A DNA stretch of 64,000 bases, from assembly GCF_020103695.1 (NCBI RefSeq), contig NZ_JAHXBF010000015.1, positions 124,001-188,000 on the forward strand. The letters run 5' to 3'. A program made the position numbers and the translations under genes. The notes below the pieces were generated by a model. The model was given only the letters and a program-made list of their open reading frames with translations, made no database searches and was not told the origin of the DNA. This DNA is from Hyalangium versicolor (GTDB lineage: Bacteria > Myxococcota > Myxococcia > Myxococcales > Myxococcaceae). The stretch's first letter is position 1; each line of letters opens with the position of its first letter. Of this stretch, positions 17,504-26,900 are shown piece by piece.

Positions 17504-18402
17504 ACCCTCAGGAAGCGCCCCACGGCGATGAAGCTGCCCACCAGCCCGAGCACGCTGCCGGCCACCACCAGCTCTAGCGCCAGCGCGGGCCGCACCAGCG
17601 GCTCGGAAGACGTGGGCCCCAGCAGGAACGAAAAGAGGGACGTCAGTGTAGGCCCCACCAGCCGCCCGAACGTCCACAGCCCCGCCAGCGCCACCAGCGC
17701 GCCCAGCATGCCCTGCAGCAGGCCCTCGATGAGGAAGGGCGCCTTCACGAAGCGATCCGTCGCGCCCACGAGCTTTTGAATCTCGATCTCCTCGCGCCGA
17801 GCGTAGATGGCGAGCTGGAGCGTGGCGGACACGATGATGATGGTGGCGAAGAGCACCACCGCGAAGGCCACCAGCCCACCGAACCGCAGCGCGCGGGCAA
17901 TCGCCGTCAACCGCTCCACCGCCTCGCGGCCATAGTCCACGCCGGTGACGCCCTTCATCGTCTGCACCTGCCGCGACAACCCCTCGAGCAGCTCCGGGGT
18001 GCGTCTCTCCGGCGCTACCGTCAACTCCAGCGAAGGCGGCAACGGGTTCTCCGGGAGCTGCGAGAGCGCGTCGCCGAGATCGCCCAGCTCATGAGCCAGC
18101 CGCTTGAGCGCCTCGTCAGGCCTCACGAGCACGGCGTGCCCGCCGCTGATGGACTCCAGCTGCGTGCGCAGCGCCTCCACCTGGTTCGGAGACAGCTCCG
18201 GCGCCAGGTACACCGTCACCTCCACCTCTCCGCCGAGCGAGGCCAGCAACCCGTCCAGCGCCCGGCCCGCGGTGCGCGCCAGCCCCGCGGCGAACAGCGC
18301 GATGGCAATCGTCGTGATGGCGATGAAGTGCACGAACGGCGAGTGCTTCAGGCCTCCCGCCGCCGAGCGCCAGAAGTAGGAGACCTTGGCCAGCGCGCTC
18401 AT
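17500..18402 (-). CDS. ftsX: Cell division protein FtsX
   Basis: The membrane subunit of the FtsEX complex, 300 residues: an N-terminal transmembrane helix (about 22-45), a periplasmic domain (about 50-165) that contacts EnvC-like activators, and three C-terminal helices with the FtsX permease pattern. Its ATG overlaps the ftsE stop and its stop overlaps the EnvC-like start, both as ATGA. FtsEX converts ATP hydrolysis in the cytoplasm into a conformational signal that activates peptidoglycan hydrolysis outside. Confidence 0.95.
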   Translation of the reverse strand: MSALAKVSYFWRSAAGGLKHSPFVHFIAITTIAIALFAAGLARTAGRALDGLLASLGGEVEVTVYLAPELSPNQVEALRTQLESISGGHAVLVRPDEALKRLAHELGDLGDALSQLPENPLPPSLELTVAPERRTPELLEGLSRQVQTMKGVTGVDYGREAVERLTAIARALRFGGLVAFAVVLFATIIIVSATLQLAIYARREEIEIQKLVGATDRFVKAPFLIEGLLQGMLGALVALAGLWTFGRLVGPTLTSLFSFLLGPTSSEPLVRPALALELVVAGSVLGLVGSFIAVGRFLRV

Positions 18403-19091
18403 ACCGCCATCCGCCGCGCCGCCTTGACGCCATCCTCGTCCGAGACGATGAACCCGCGCTCCAGCCGCACCGTGCGCTTCTGGTAGCGCGCCAGCAGCGT
18501 GCTGTCGTGCGTGGCCACCATCACCGTGGTGCCGCGGATGTTGACCTGGTTGAGCAGGTCCATGATCTCCACCGTAAGCGCCGGATCCAGGTTGCCGGTG
18601 GGCTCGTCGGCCAGGAGGATGGTCGGATCATTCACGAGCGCCCGCGCAATCACCACGCGCTGCTGCTCTCCACCCGAGAGGCGCAGCGGGTACGAGCTCG
18701 CCTTGTGCTCCAGCCCCACCAGCTTGAGCATGCGGTTCACCTTCTCGCGCGCCTCGGCCCGGGGCACTCCCAGCACATCCAGGGTGAAGGCCACGTTGTC
18801 CTCCACCGTGCGCTGGGGCAGCAGCTTGAAGTCCTGGAACACCACCCCGATGTTGCGCCGCAGGTAGGGCACCGCCGACTCGCGGATGCGCGCGATGTTG
18901 CGCCCGCCCACGAGGATCTGCCCCTTCGTGGCCTTCTCGCCACAGAAGAGCAGCTTCAGCAGCGTCGTCTTCCCCGCGCCCGACGGACCCGTAAGGAAGA
19001 CGAACTCCCCCTTCTCGACATGCAGGTTGATGTCCGAGAGCACGGGCGGATCGCCCGGGTAGGCCTTGTACACATGAAACATCTGGATCAT
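18399..19091 (-). CDS. ftsE: Cell division ATP-binding protein FtsE
   Basis: An ABC ATPase of 230 residues: Walker A GPSGAGKT at 35-42, signature LSGGEQQR from 138, Walker B ILLADEP at 158-164 and a downstream His switch in VATHD. The FtsE-typical motif FQDFKLLPQRTVEDN is present after the Q-loop. ATG 19091 was chosen because the ABC fold begins at MFHVYKAYPG; an in-frame start at 19136 would add 15 unsupported residues. It is the first gene of the division operon and divergent from mxcC. Confidence 0.96.
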   Translation of the reverse strand: MIQMFHVYKAYPGDPPVLSDINLHVEKGEFVFLTGPSGAGKTTLLKLLFCGEKATKGQILVGGRNIARIRESAVPYLRRNIGVVFQDFKLLPQRTVEDNVAFTLDVLGVPRAEAREKVNRMLKLVGLEHKASSYPLRLSGGEQQRVVIARALVNDPTILLADEPTGNLDPALTVEIMDLLNQVNIRGTTVMVATHDSTLLARYQKRTVRLERGFIVSDEDGVKAARRMAV

Positions 19092-19198
19092 CGGCGGCGT
19101 GATTGTGGACCCAAGTGGGCGATCGCTCCACTCCACGGCGGACCCTCCTCCCCTCCCTCACCCTCCACCCGTCCACTGGGGCAAAACGCCCCGTCTGC

Positions 19199-19269
19199 TT
19201 GACAGGAGCACTGTGAGTATGGCAACTGATGCGCCCCGGCTTCCGATAACGATAATGAAAAGCATTCGC
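19199..19269 (+). promoter_or_regulatory. Fur-like iron box and possible -35 upstream of mxcC
   Basis: GATAATGAAAAGCATTCGC at 19251-19269 matches the classical Fur box GATAATGATAATCATTATC at 15 of 19 positions, with a further GATAAC repeat just upstream (19245-19250). A perfect TTGACA hexamer lies at 19199-19204, but I see no good -10 at normal spacing. The box sits 42 bases before the mxcC ATG. It fits iron repression of the siderophore operon. Confidence 0.75.
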
Positions 19270-19310
19270 ATAAACGGTGAATCCGGGTTTCAGGCCGAGG
19301 GAGGGCTGTA

Positions 19311-20084
19311 ATGGGAACGACCCCCAGGGTCGCTCTGGTGACCGGCGCGGCACAGGGCATTGGCGCGGCAGTCGCCCGGGCTCTGGCTGGCGAGGCTGCC
19401 ATTGCCGCGATCGACGCGCAGGCGGAGGGCCTGTCCGGGCTGGTGAAGGAGCTGCGCGCGAACGGGGGTCGCGCCGCCGCTTTTCCGACCGATGTACGTG
19501 ACGTCGCCGCTGTCGAGCGCACGGTGGAGGCCGTCGAGCACGAGCTGGGCCCCATCGGCATCCTGGTGAACGTCGCGGGCATCCTGCGGGTGGGCCCGGC
19601 CCTCTCGCTCAGCGACGAGGACTGGAACACCACCTTCGCGGTCAACACCCACGGGGTGTTCCATGTCTCCCGCGCGGTGGCCCGGCGCATGGTGCCGCGC
19701 CAGGCCGGCGTCATCGTCACCGTGAGCTCCAACGCCGCCAGCGTGCCGCGCATGCACATGGCCGCCTATGCCTCCTCCAAGGCCGCCTCCACCATGTTCA
19801 CCCAGTGCCTGGGGCTGGAGCTGGCCCCGCACAACATCCGCTGCAACGTGGTGTCTCCCGGCTCGACGGACACGGCCATGCAGCGGGGCCTGTGGAAGGA
19901 CGAGAACGGCGCTCAGGCGGTGATCGCCGGCTCGCTGGAGACGTTCCGCCTGGGCATCCCCCTGCGCCGGATCGCCACGCCCGCCGACATCGCCAACGCG
20001 GTATCCTTCCTCGTCTCGGATCGAGCCCGCCACATCACCATGCACGATCTCCGGGTCGACGGCGGAGCCACCCTGGGCGCCTAG
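19311..20084 (+). CDS. mxcC: 2,3-dihydro-2,3-dihydroxybenzoate dehydrogenase
   Basis: An SDR enzyme of 257 residues (EntA/DhbA type) that oxidises 2,3-dihydro-2,3-dihydroxybenzoate to 2,3-dihydroxybenzoate with NAD+, the last step to the catechol unit of myxochelin. Motifs: TGAAQGIG at 11-18, NVAG at 87-90, Ser140, Tyr153-x3-Lys157. GAGGGAGGG stands six bases before the ATG. Identity rests on its place as first gene of an isochorismate synthase / AMP ligase / isochorismatase / NRPS set in the order known for myxochelin clusters. Fur-like box upstream. Confidence 0.93.
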   Translation: MGTTPRVALVTGAAQGIGAAVARALAGEAAIAAIDAQAEGLSGLVKELRANGGRAAAFPTDVRDVAAVERTVEAVEHELGPIGILVNVAGILRVGPALSLSDEDWNTTFAVNTHGVFHVSRAVARRMVPRQAGVIVTVSSNAASVPRMHMAAYASSKAASTMFTQCLGLELAPHNIRCNVVSPGSTDTAMQRGLWKDENGAQAVIAGSLETFRLGIPLRRIATPADIANAVSFLVSDRARHITMHDLRVDGGATLGA

Positions 20085-20146
20085 CCCCCTTCTCCAGCCA
20101 CTCCTCCTTCCCCACTCAGGCGCGAACCTCACCGTGCCCGCATCTT

Positions 20147-20165
20147 GAGAACGACTTTCATTTTC
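20147..20165 (+). promoter_or_regulatory. Second Fur-like box upstream of mxcD
   Basis: GAGAACGACTTTCATTTTC matches the 19-base Fur consensus at 13 positions and lies 20 bases before the preferred mxcD start. It sits in the 100-base gap between mxcC and mxcD, the only sizeable gap among the mxc biosynthetic genes. It suggests an internal iron-regulated promoter. Confidence 0.5.
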
Positions 20166-20184
20166 AACATCAAGGATGACTGAG

Positions 20185-21408
20185 ATGAACGCACACTCCC
20201 TGGCGCCGCAGGCGCTCGCCACCCAGCTGCTCGAGAGCTACGAGGCCGGTTCATCCTTCTTCTTCGCTTCGCCGCGGCGGACCCTGCTGGCGCGGGGCAC
20301 GTTCGCCACGGTGCCGAGCTCCACGGGCGCGGACGCTCTGCAGCAGCTGCCCGGGCGTGTGGCGGCGGTGCTCCAGGAGGCGCGGGAGGCGTCGCATGAC
20401 ATCCCCGTCGCCGTGGGCGCGGTGCCCTTCGACGGCAGCGTCCCCGCCTCGCTCGTCGTCCCGATGACGATCCAGCGCGCGGGCCCGCTGGAGTTCGGCT
20501 CGGCAGGGGCCACGTACATTCCGCCAGCGGCGCGCTTCACGGTCCGGCCCGAGCCCCGGCCCGAGGAGTACCTGAACGGCGTGGCGCAGGCGCTGCAGTT
20601 GATGCAGAGCGGCCCGCTGCGCAAGGTGGTGCTGTCGCGCTCGCTGCACCTGAGCGCGGCCACGCCCATCAACCTGCCTCAACTGCTGCGCAACCTGGCC
20701 CAGCGCAACCCGGCGGGCTACACGTTCGCGGCGGACCTGCCCCCGCGCTCGGACGCCACGGGCTCTCGTCAGCGCACGCTCATCGGCGCGAGCCCGGAGC
20801 TGCTGGTGTCGCGCTCGGGCCTGCAGGTGCTGGCCAATCCCCTGGCGGGCACGACGCCGCGCAGCGCCGACCCCATCGAGGACCAGGAGCGGGCGGAGAA
20901 GCTGCTGTCCTCGCCCAAGGATCTCCACGAGCACGCGGTGGTGATCGAGGCGGTGGCCGAGGCGCTGCGTCCCTTCTGCAAGGTGCTGGATGTGCCGGCC
21001 CGGCCGTCGCTGGTGAGCACGCCGACGCTGTGGCACCTGTCGAGCCGGATCACCGGAGAGCTGGCGGATCCGTCCATCTCCTCGCTGATGCTGGCCGTGG
21101 CGATGCACCCCACTCCGGCGGTGTGCGGCTACCCGACGGAGCTGGCCCACGCGGCGATCGACAGCATCGAGCCCTTCGACCGCGGCTTCTACACGGGCAC
21201 GGTGGGTTGGTGCGACGCGAGCGGCGATGGGCAGTGGGCGGTGACGATCCGCTGCGCGGAGGCGGATGAGACGTCGCTGCGGCTGTTCGCGGGAGCAGGC
21301 ATCGTGGTGGGCTCGAAGCCGGAGTCCGAGCTGGCGGAGACCGAGGCGAAGTTCCGCACCATGCTGCAGGCGATGGGGCTGGGCCAGGGTGCCGAGGTGC
21401 AACCGTGA
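20185..21408 (+). CDS. mxcD: Isochorismate synthase
   Basis: A chorismate-utilising enzyme of 407 residues (EntC/DhbC type) that converts chorismate to isochorismate with Mg2+. Family motifs are present: GASPELLV, LAGTTPRS, KDLHEHAVV, LWHLSSRI, HPTPAVCGYP and FDRGFYTGTVGW followed by the Arg of TIRCAEA. ATG 20185 is preferred because AAGGA lies eight bases upstream; ATG 20176, three codons earlier in frame, is the alternative. Its TGA overlaps the GTG start of mxcE, giving translational coupling. Confidence 0.95.
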   Translation: MNAHSLAPQALATQLLESYEAGSSFFFASPRRTLLARGTFATVPSSTGADALQQLPGRVAAVLQEAREASHDIPVAVGAVPFDGSVPASLVVPMTIQRAGPLEFGSAGATYIPPAARFTVRPEPRPEEYLNGVAQALQLMQSGPLRKVVLSRSLHLSAATPINLPQLLRNLAQRNPAGYTFAADLPPRSDATGSRQRTLIGASPELLVSRSGLQVLANPLAGTTPRSADPIEDQERAEKLLSSPKDLHEHAVVIEAVAEALRPFCKVLDVPARPSLVSTPTLWHLSSRITGELADPSISSLMLAVAMHPTPAVCGYPTELAHAAIDSIEPFDRGFYTGTVGWCDASGDGQWAVTIRCAEADETSLRLFAGAGIVVGSKPESELAETEAKFRTMLQAMGLGQGAEVQP

Positions 21409-23066
21409 GCCTCTCCGCTCCTTCACAGGAGGCGGACCTGCTGCCGGGCTGCACGCCCTGGCCGGAGGAGTTCGCCGCGCGTTACCGGGAGGCCGGCTAT
21501 TGGCAAGGCGAGACGTTCGGGCAGATGTTGCGCGAGCGGGCGCGGCGCCACGGAGACCGCACCGCGGTCGTCGCCGGGGACCAGCGCTGGACGTACCGCG
21601 AGCTCGACGCGCGAGCCGACCAGTTGGCCGCCGGGTTCAAGGCCTTGGGCATCCAGCCGCGAGACAGGGTGGTGATCCAGCTGCCCAACCTCGGCTGCTT
21701 CTACGAGGTGTGCTTCGCGCTGTTCCGGCTGGGGGCGCTCCCGGTGTTCGCGCTGCCAGCGCATCGCAGCGCGGAGATCAGCTCCTTCTGCTCGTACACC
21801 GAGGCGGTCGCGTACATCATCGCGGACAAGCACTCGGGCTTCGACTACCGCACGCTGGCCACGCAGGTCCACGCCGCGGTTCCCACGCTGAAGCACGTGA
21901 TCGTCGCCGGTGATGCCGGGCCGTTCACTCCGCTGAGCCAGCTGTACGCCACGCCTGTGGAGCTGCCGGAGCCCCGTCCCAGCGATGTGGCGTTCTTCCA
22001 GTTGTCGGGCGGGAGCACCGGCGTCCCCAAGCTCATCCCGCGCACGCACGACGACTACATCTACAGCCTGAGGGGCAGCATCGAGATCTGCCAGTTGGAT
22101 GAGTCGAGCGTGTACCTGTGCGCGCTGCCGGCCGCGCACAACTTCCCGCTCAGCTCGCCGGGGGCGCTCGGCACCTTCTACGCCGGAGGCACGGCGGTGA
22201 TGGCGCTGCACCCGAGCCCGGATGTGGCGTTCCCGCTCATCGAGCGCGAGCGCGTCACGATCACCGCGCTGGTGCCTCCGCTGGCGCTCATCTGGCTGGA
22301 GGCCGCCAAGGCCCGGCGCCACGATCTGTCGAGCCTGCGCGTCCTGCAAGTCGGCGGGGCCCGGCTGAGCAACGAGGCGGCCCAGCGGGTGCGTCCGATG
22401 CTCGGGTGCACGCTGCAGCAGGTCTACGGAATGGCCGAGGGGTTGGTGAACTACACCCGGCTGGACGATCCCGAGGAGCTCGTCGTCTCCACGCAGGGCC
22501 GGCCGATCTCTCCTGCGGACGAGCTGCGGGTCGTCGACGAGGACGGCAATGAAGTCGCTCCCGGCGAGACGGGCCAGCTGCTGACGCGAGGGCCCTACAC
22601 CATCCGCGGCTACTACAAGGCCGAGTCCGCCAATGCGCGCTCCTTCACGGCTGACGGGTTCTACTGCACGGGCGATCTGGTGCGGCTGACGCCCGAGGGC
22701 TACGTGGTCGTCGAGGGGCGCGCGAAGGATCTGATCAACCGCGGCGGCGAGAAGGTGGCGGCCGAAGAGGTGGAGAACCACCTGCTGGCGCACCCTGCCG
22801 TCCGTGACGCGGCGGTTGTCTCCATGCCGGATCCGTTCCTCGGCGAGCGCTCGTGCGCCTTCGTCATCCCCCGTGAAGTACCGCCTCCCGCCACGGCGCT
22901 GACCGCGTTCCTGCGTGAGCGCGGCCTGGCTGCTTACAAGATCCCGGACCGGGTCGAGTTCGTCGAGTCCTTCCCGCAGACCGGAGTCGGCAAGGTCAGC
23001 AAGAAGGCGCTGCGCGAGACGCTCACCCGTCCCACCCGAACCCCCACCTCTCCCTCCGTGAGCTGA
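21405..23066 (+). CDS. mxcE: 2,3-dihydroxybenzoate-AMP ligase
   Basis: A stand-alone adenylation enzyme of 553 residues (EntE/DhbE type) that activates 2,3-dihydroxybenzoate with ATP and transfers it to the aryl carrier domain of MxcF. The phosphate-binding loop SGGSTGVPK lies at 201-209. Asn246 in AAHNFPLSSPG is the aryl-acid selectivity residue known from DhbE. The C-terminal catalytic Lys is in GVGKVSKK (about 537). The GTG start overlaps the mxcD stop (GTGA). Confidence 0.95.
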   Translation: MSLSAPSQEADLLPGCTPWPEEFAARYREAGYWQGETFGQMLRERARRHGDRTAVVAGDQRWTYRELDARADQLAAGFKALGIQPRDRVVIQLPNLGCFYEVCFALFRLGALPVFALPAHRSAEISSFCSYTEAVAYIIADKHSGFDYRTLATQVHAAVPTLKHVIVAGDAGPFTPLSQLYATPVELPEPRPSDVAFFQLSGGSTGVPKLIPRTHDDYIYSLRGSIEICQLDESSVYLCALPAAHNFPLSSPGALGTFYAGGTAVMALHPSPDVAFPLIERERVTITALVPPLALIWLEAAKARRHDLSSLRVLQVGGARLSNEAAQRVRPMLGCTLQQVYGMAEGLVNYTRLDDPEELVVSTQGRPISPADELRVVDEDGNEVAPGETGQLLTRGPYTIRGYYKAESANARSFTADGFYCTGDLVRLTPEGYVVVEGRAKDLINRGGEKVAAEEVENHLLAHPAVRDAAVVSMPDPFLGERSCAFVIPREVPPPATALTAFLRERGLAAYKIPDRVEFVESFPQTGVGKVSKKALRETLTRPTRTPTSPSVS

Positions 23067-23080
23067 AAGGAGCCATCCCC

Positions 23081-23965
23081 ATGGCACTGCCCACCATCGC
23101 CCCCTACCCCATGCCCGGCCCGGCTGACCTTCCGAAGAACAAGGTCTCCTGGACGATCGAGCCGCGCCGTGCGGCGCTGTTGATCCACGACATGCAGCGC
23201 TACTTCGTGGAGGCCTTCTCCGCGGGCCAGTCTCCTGTGAAGGAGCTGGTGGCCCACATCCGCCAACTGCGGCAGCAGTGCGCCGCGCTGGGCATCCCGG
23301 TCATCTACTCGGCCCAGCCGGGAGGGCAGACGCCCGAGCAGCGAGGACTGCTGCAAGACTTCTGGGGCCCGGGCATCAACGCGGGACCGTACCAGAAGCA
23401 GATCATCGAGGACCTGGCGCCCGCCAAGGACGACATCCTCCTCACCAAGTGGCGCTACAGCGCGCTCCGCAAGACGGGGCTGAGGGATCTCCTGCGCGAG
23501 CGCAACCGCGACCAGCTCATCATCACCGGCATCTACGCGCACATCGGCTGCCTGCAGACGGCCAGCGACGCCTTCATGGACGACGTGCAGCCCTTCTTCG
23601 TCGCCGATGCGCTGGGTGACTTCTCCCTGGATCACCACCACCTGGCGCTGAAGTACGCATCGCAGCTGTGCGCCGTCACCACCACCACGCAGCGGGTGAT
23701 GGAGGAGCTGCGCTCCGGGGCCAAGAAGTCCTTGAGTCTCCAGCAGGTGCGCGCGGATGTTGCCGAGGTGTTGCTCCAGCCCGTCTCCTCGCTGGGGGAC
23801 GATGACAACCTGCTCGAGAAGGGACTCGACTCGATCCGCATCATGAGCCTGGTCGAGCGCTGGCGGAGCCAAGGCTCCGATGTCGGCTTCGTCCAGCTCG
23901 CCGAACGCCCGACTCTCACCGAGTGGTACGCGCTGCTGTCCTCGAGCGCGCTTCCCCAGTCCTAG
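23081..23965 (+). CDS. mxcF: Isochorismatase with aryl carrier domain
   Basis: A bifunctional EntB/DhbB-type protein of 294 residues. The isochorismatase domain (about 1-210) cleaves isochorismate to 2,3-dihydro-2,3-dihydroxybenzoate and pyruvate; Asp37 (LIHDMQ), Lys123 (LTKWRYSAL) and the loop YAHIGC (152-157) are visible. The C-terminal aryl carrier domain (about 218-290) has the phosphopantetheine attachment site Ser251 in EKGLDSIRIM. It hands the activated aryl group to MxcG. No phosphopantetheinyl transferase gene is present in the window. Confidence 0.95.
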   Translation: MALPTIAPYPMPGPADLPKNKVSWTIEPRRAALLIHDMQRYFVEAFSAGQSPVKELVAHIRQLRQQCAALGIPVIYSAQPGGQTPEQRGLLQDFWGPGINAGPYQKQIIEDLAPAKDDILLTKWRYSALRKTGLRDLLRERNRDQLIITGIYAHIGCLQTASDAFMDDVQPFFVADALGDFSLDHHHLALKYASQLCAVTTTTQRVMEELRSGAKKSLSLQQVRADVAEVLLQPVSSLGDDDNLLEKGLDSIRIMSLVERWRSQGSDVGFVQLAERPTLTEWYALLSSSALPQS

Positions 23966-23978
23966 GGAACAGCTCGTC

Positions 23979-26900
23979 ATGCGCGACGCACAGGATGTCC
24001 GGTGTCCGCTGTCCGCGGCCCAGCACGGAATCTGGCTGGGCCAGCAGCTCGATCTCCAGAGCCCCGTCTACAACGCCGCCGAGTGCATCGAGTTCCACGG
24101 GGCTGTCGTCCCGGAGCTCTTCGAGGCGGCACTGCGACAGACCATCGCCGAAGCCGAGGCATTACATGCCCGCTTCGTGGCCGATGGGGATGCGCCCGTG
24201 CAGTTGCTCGGGACGCAGCCGGACTGGATGCTGCACACCGCCGACCTGAGCGACGCGACCGACCCGTGGGAAGTGGCACAGGCCTGGATGCAGGACGACC
24301 TGACCCGCACGGTGGATCTCAGCCGTGGGCCTCTCTTCGCGCAGGCCTTCTTCAAGGCCGCGCCGGATCGCTTCTTCTGGTACCAGCGCGTCCACCACAT
24401 CGCGATGGATGGCTTTGGCTTCTCGCTGTTGGCCCGGCGCGTGGCGGAGCTCTACACCTCGAAGGTGACGGGCCGTCCCGCCACGGGGGGCTTTGGCTCC
24501 CTGAAAGCCGTGCTGGACGAGGACGTCGCCTACCGGGCCGGGGACCAGTTCCGGCGCGACCGGGAGTTCTGGACGGAGAGGCTGGCCGACCGGCCCGTTC
24601 CCGTGGGCCTGGCCACTCCGGCGCCGATGTCCTCTCGCTTCGTGCGCCAGACGCGCTTCCTCTCCCCGGGGGATCTCGGGCGGTTGGAGGCGACCTCGCG
24701 CCAGGCGGGCCTGAGCTGGCCGGACCTCGTGTTCGCTGCCACGGCGGCCTATCTGCACCAGCGGACCGGCGCCACCGAGGCGGTGATCGGCATGCCCGTG
24801 ATGTCCCGGCTCGGCTCGGCCGCGCTGCGAGTGCCATGCATGGCGATGAACATCGTCCCGCTGCGCGTGCAGGTGCCTGCCGGTGGCGAGTTCCTGGAAG
24901 TGGCCCGGCAGGTGGCCCTGGAACTGCGCGCCGCGCGCCCTCACCTGCGCTACCGCTACGAGCAACTCCGTCGAGACCTCCAACTGGTGGGTGGGTCACG
25001 CCGGCTGTTTGGCCCTGTGGTCAACGTCATGCCGTTCGACTACGGCCTGAGCTTCGCTGGAGTGCCCGCCACCGCGCACAACCTCTCCGCGGGACCGGTC
25101 GAGGATCTCTCGATCGGGCTGTACGCCAGATCGGGCGGCAACGGGCTGCGGGTTGACTTCGATGCCAACCCGGCCTGCTACAGCGCTGAAGAGCTGGACG
25201 CCCACCAGCGCGACTTCCTGCAACTCTTGGATGCTGTGGTTCGCGAGCCCCGCTCGGCGCTTCGTCACGAGCAAGGCACCGCGAAATCCCCCGCCCAGCA
25301 TCCCGCAGTCATCATTGATGGAGGACCGCTCCCCGCGCCCTCGCGTCCGGTGCTGGAGCTGATCGCCGAGCGCGTTCAGGAGCATCCCAACGCCATCGCG
25401 GTCGAGCATGGCACGCATCGGCTGAGCTACCGCGAGCTGCTCCAGGCCGCACGGGCCGTGGCGGACCAACTGGCCGCCGCGGGTGTCCAGCCGGACAGCC
25501 CCGTGGCGGTGATGGTGCCACGGAGCATCGACGCCATCGTCGCGAGCCTGGGTGTGCTGATCTCCGGAGCTGGCTACCTGCCCCTCGATCCACAGGGCCC
25601 GTCCACCCGGACAGACGCCATCCTCGAGGATGCCAGGCCTGAGCTCATCATCACGACCGAGGCCGCCAGTACCAGCCCGTCGGCTCCAGGGAAGCTGACC
25701 GTGCGCAGGAATCCGCGGCTCGCGACCGCGGAGTCACCCTCGCGCCCCGTGCCTCACGCCTCCAGAGCCACCGACGAGCACCTGGCCTACGTCATCTACA
25801 CCTCGGGCTCGACGGGCCAGCCCAACGGCGTGCAGATCCACCACGGCGCGCTGGCGCACTTCGTGGCCGGAGCCACCTGGCGCTACAACATGAGCTGCGG
25901 CGATCGCGTGCTGCAGTTCGCGCCGCTCCACTTCGACGCCAGCGTGGAGGAGATCTTCCTGACGCTGTGCATCGGCGGGACGCTGGTGCTGCGCACCGAG
26001 GAGATGCTCCAGTCGGTGCCTCGGCTGCTGAGCGCCTGCGCCGAGCACGGCATCACAGTGTTGGATCTGCCCACGGCGTTCTGGCACGAGCTGGCCTACA
26101 GCATCTCAACGGATGCGGCTCGCCTGCCGCCCTCCATCCGTCTGGTGATCATCGGCGGAGAGGCTGCGCTGCCCGAGCGTGTTGCACGCTGGCGCGCCAC
26201 GGTCGCCCCCGAGGTGCTCCTGCTCAACACCTACGGCCCCACCGAGGCCACCGTGGTGGCCACTGCCGCCACGCTCAATGGCAGCGCGCATCCCAGGGCC
26301 AGCGAAGAGGTCCCAATCGGCCGCCCCCTCCCCGGTGTGAGTGCGGCGATCATGGACAGCCAGGGGCAGCCCGCGACGCCGGGCGCCGAAGGCGAGCTGT
26401 ACCTGATGGGCGGAGGCCTGGCGCGCGGCTACTGGAGGCGCCCCGAGGTCGACGCGGCCCGCTTCGTCGCCGTCGATTCGCTCCCGGGCCGCCCACGGGC
26501 ATACCGCACGGGAGACAAGGTCAAGCTGCGCGAGGACGGCGAACTCGTGTTCGTCGGCCGCGTGGATGACGAGTTCAAGATCAGCGGGCACCGGATCGAT
26601 CCCGCCGAGGTCGAGAGCGTGCTGCTCTCGCTCCCTGGAGTGCGCGAGGCTGTGGTGATCGGCCAGGTGCTCCCCGGAGGCGTGCGACGGTTGTGCGCGC
26701 ACCTCGTCGCCGAGTCCCCGCCTCCAGCGGCCGCGGAGCTGCGCCGCGCCCTGCTGGCGAAGCTGCCGGCTCCGATGGTGCCGGGAATCTTCGTGTTCTC
26801 CGAGCAACTGCCCCGGACGCCCACGGGGAAGCTCGACCGCAACGCGCTGCGCCGCGCGCTGCCCACCGATGAGTCCTCCGCGATTGCCGCCGCCACCGAA

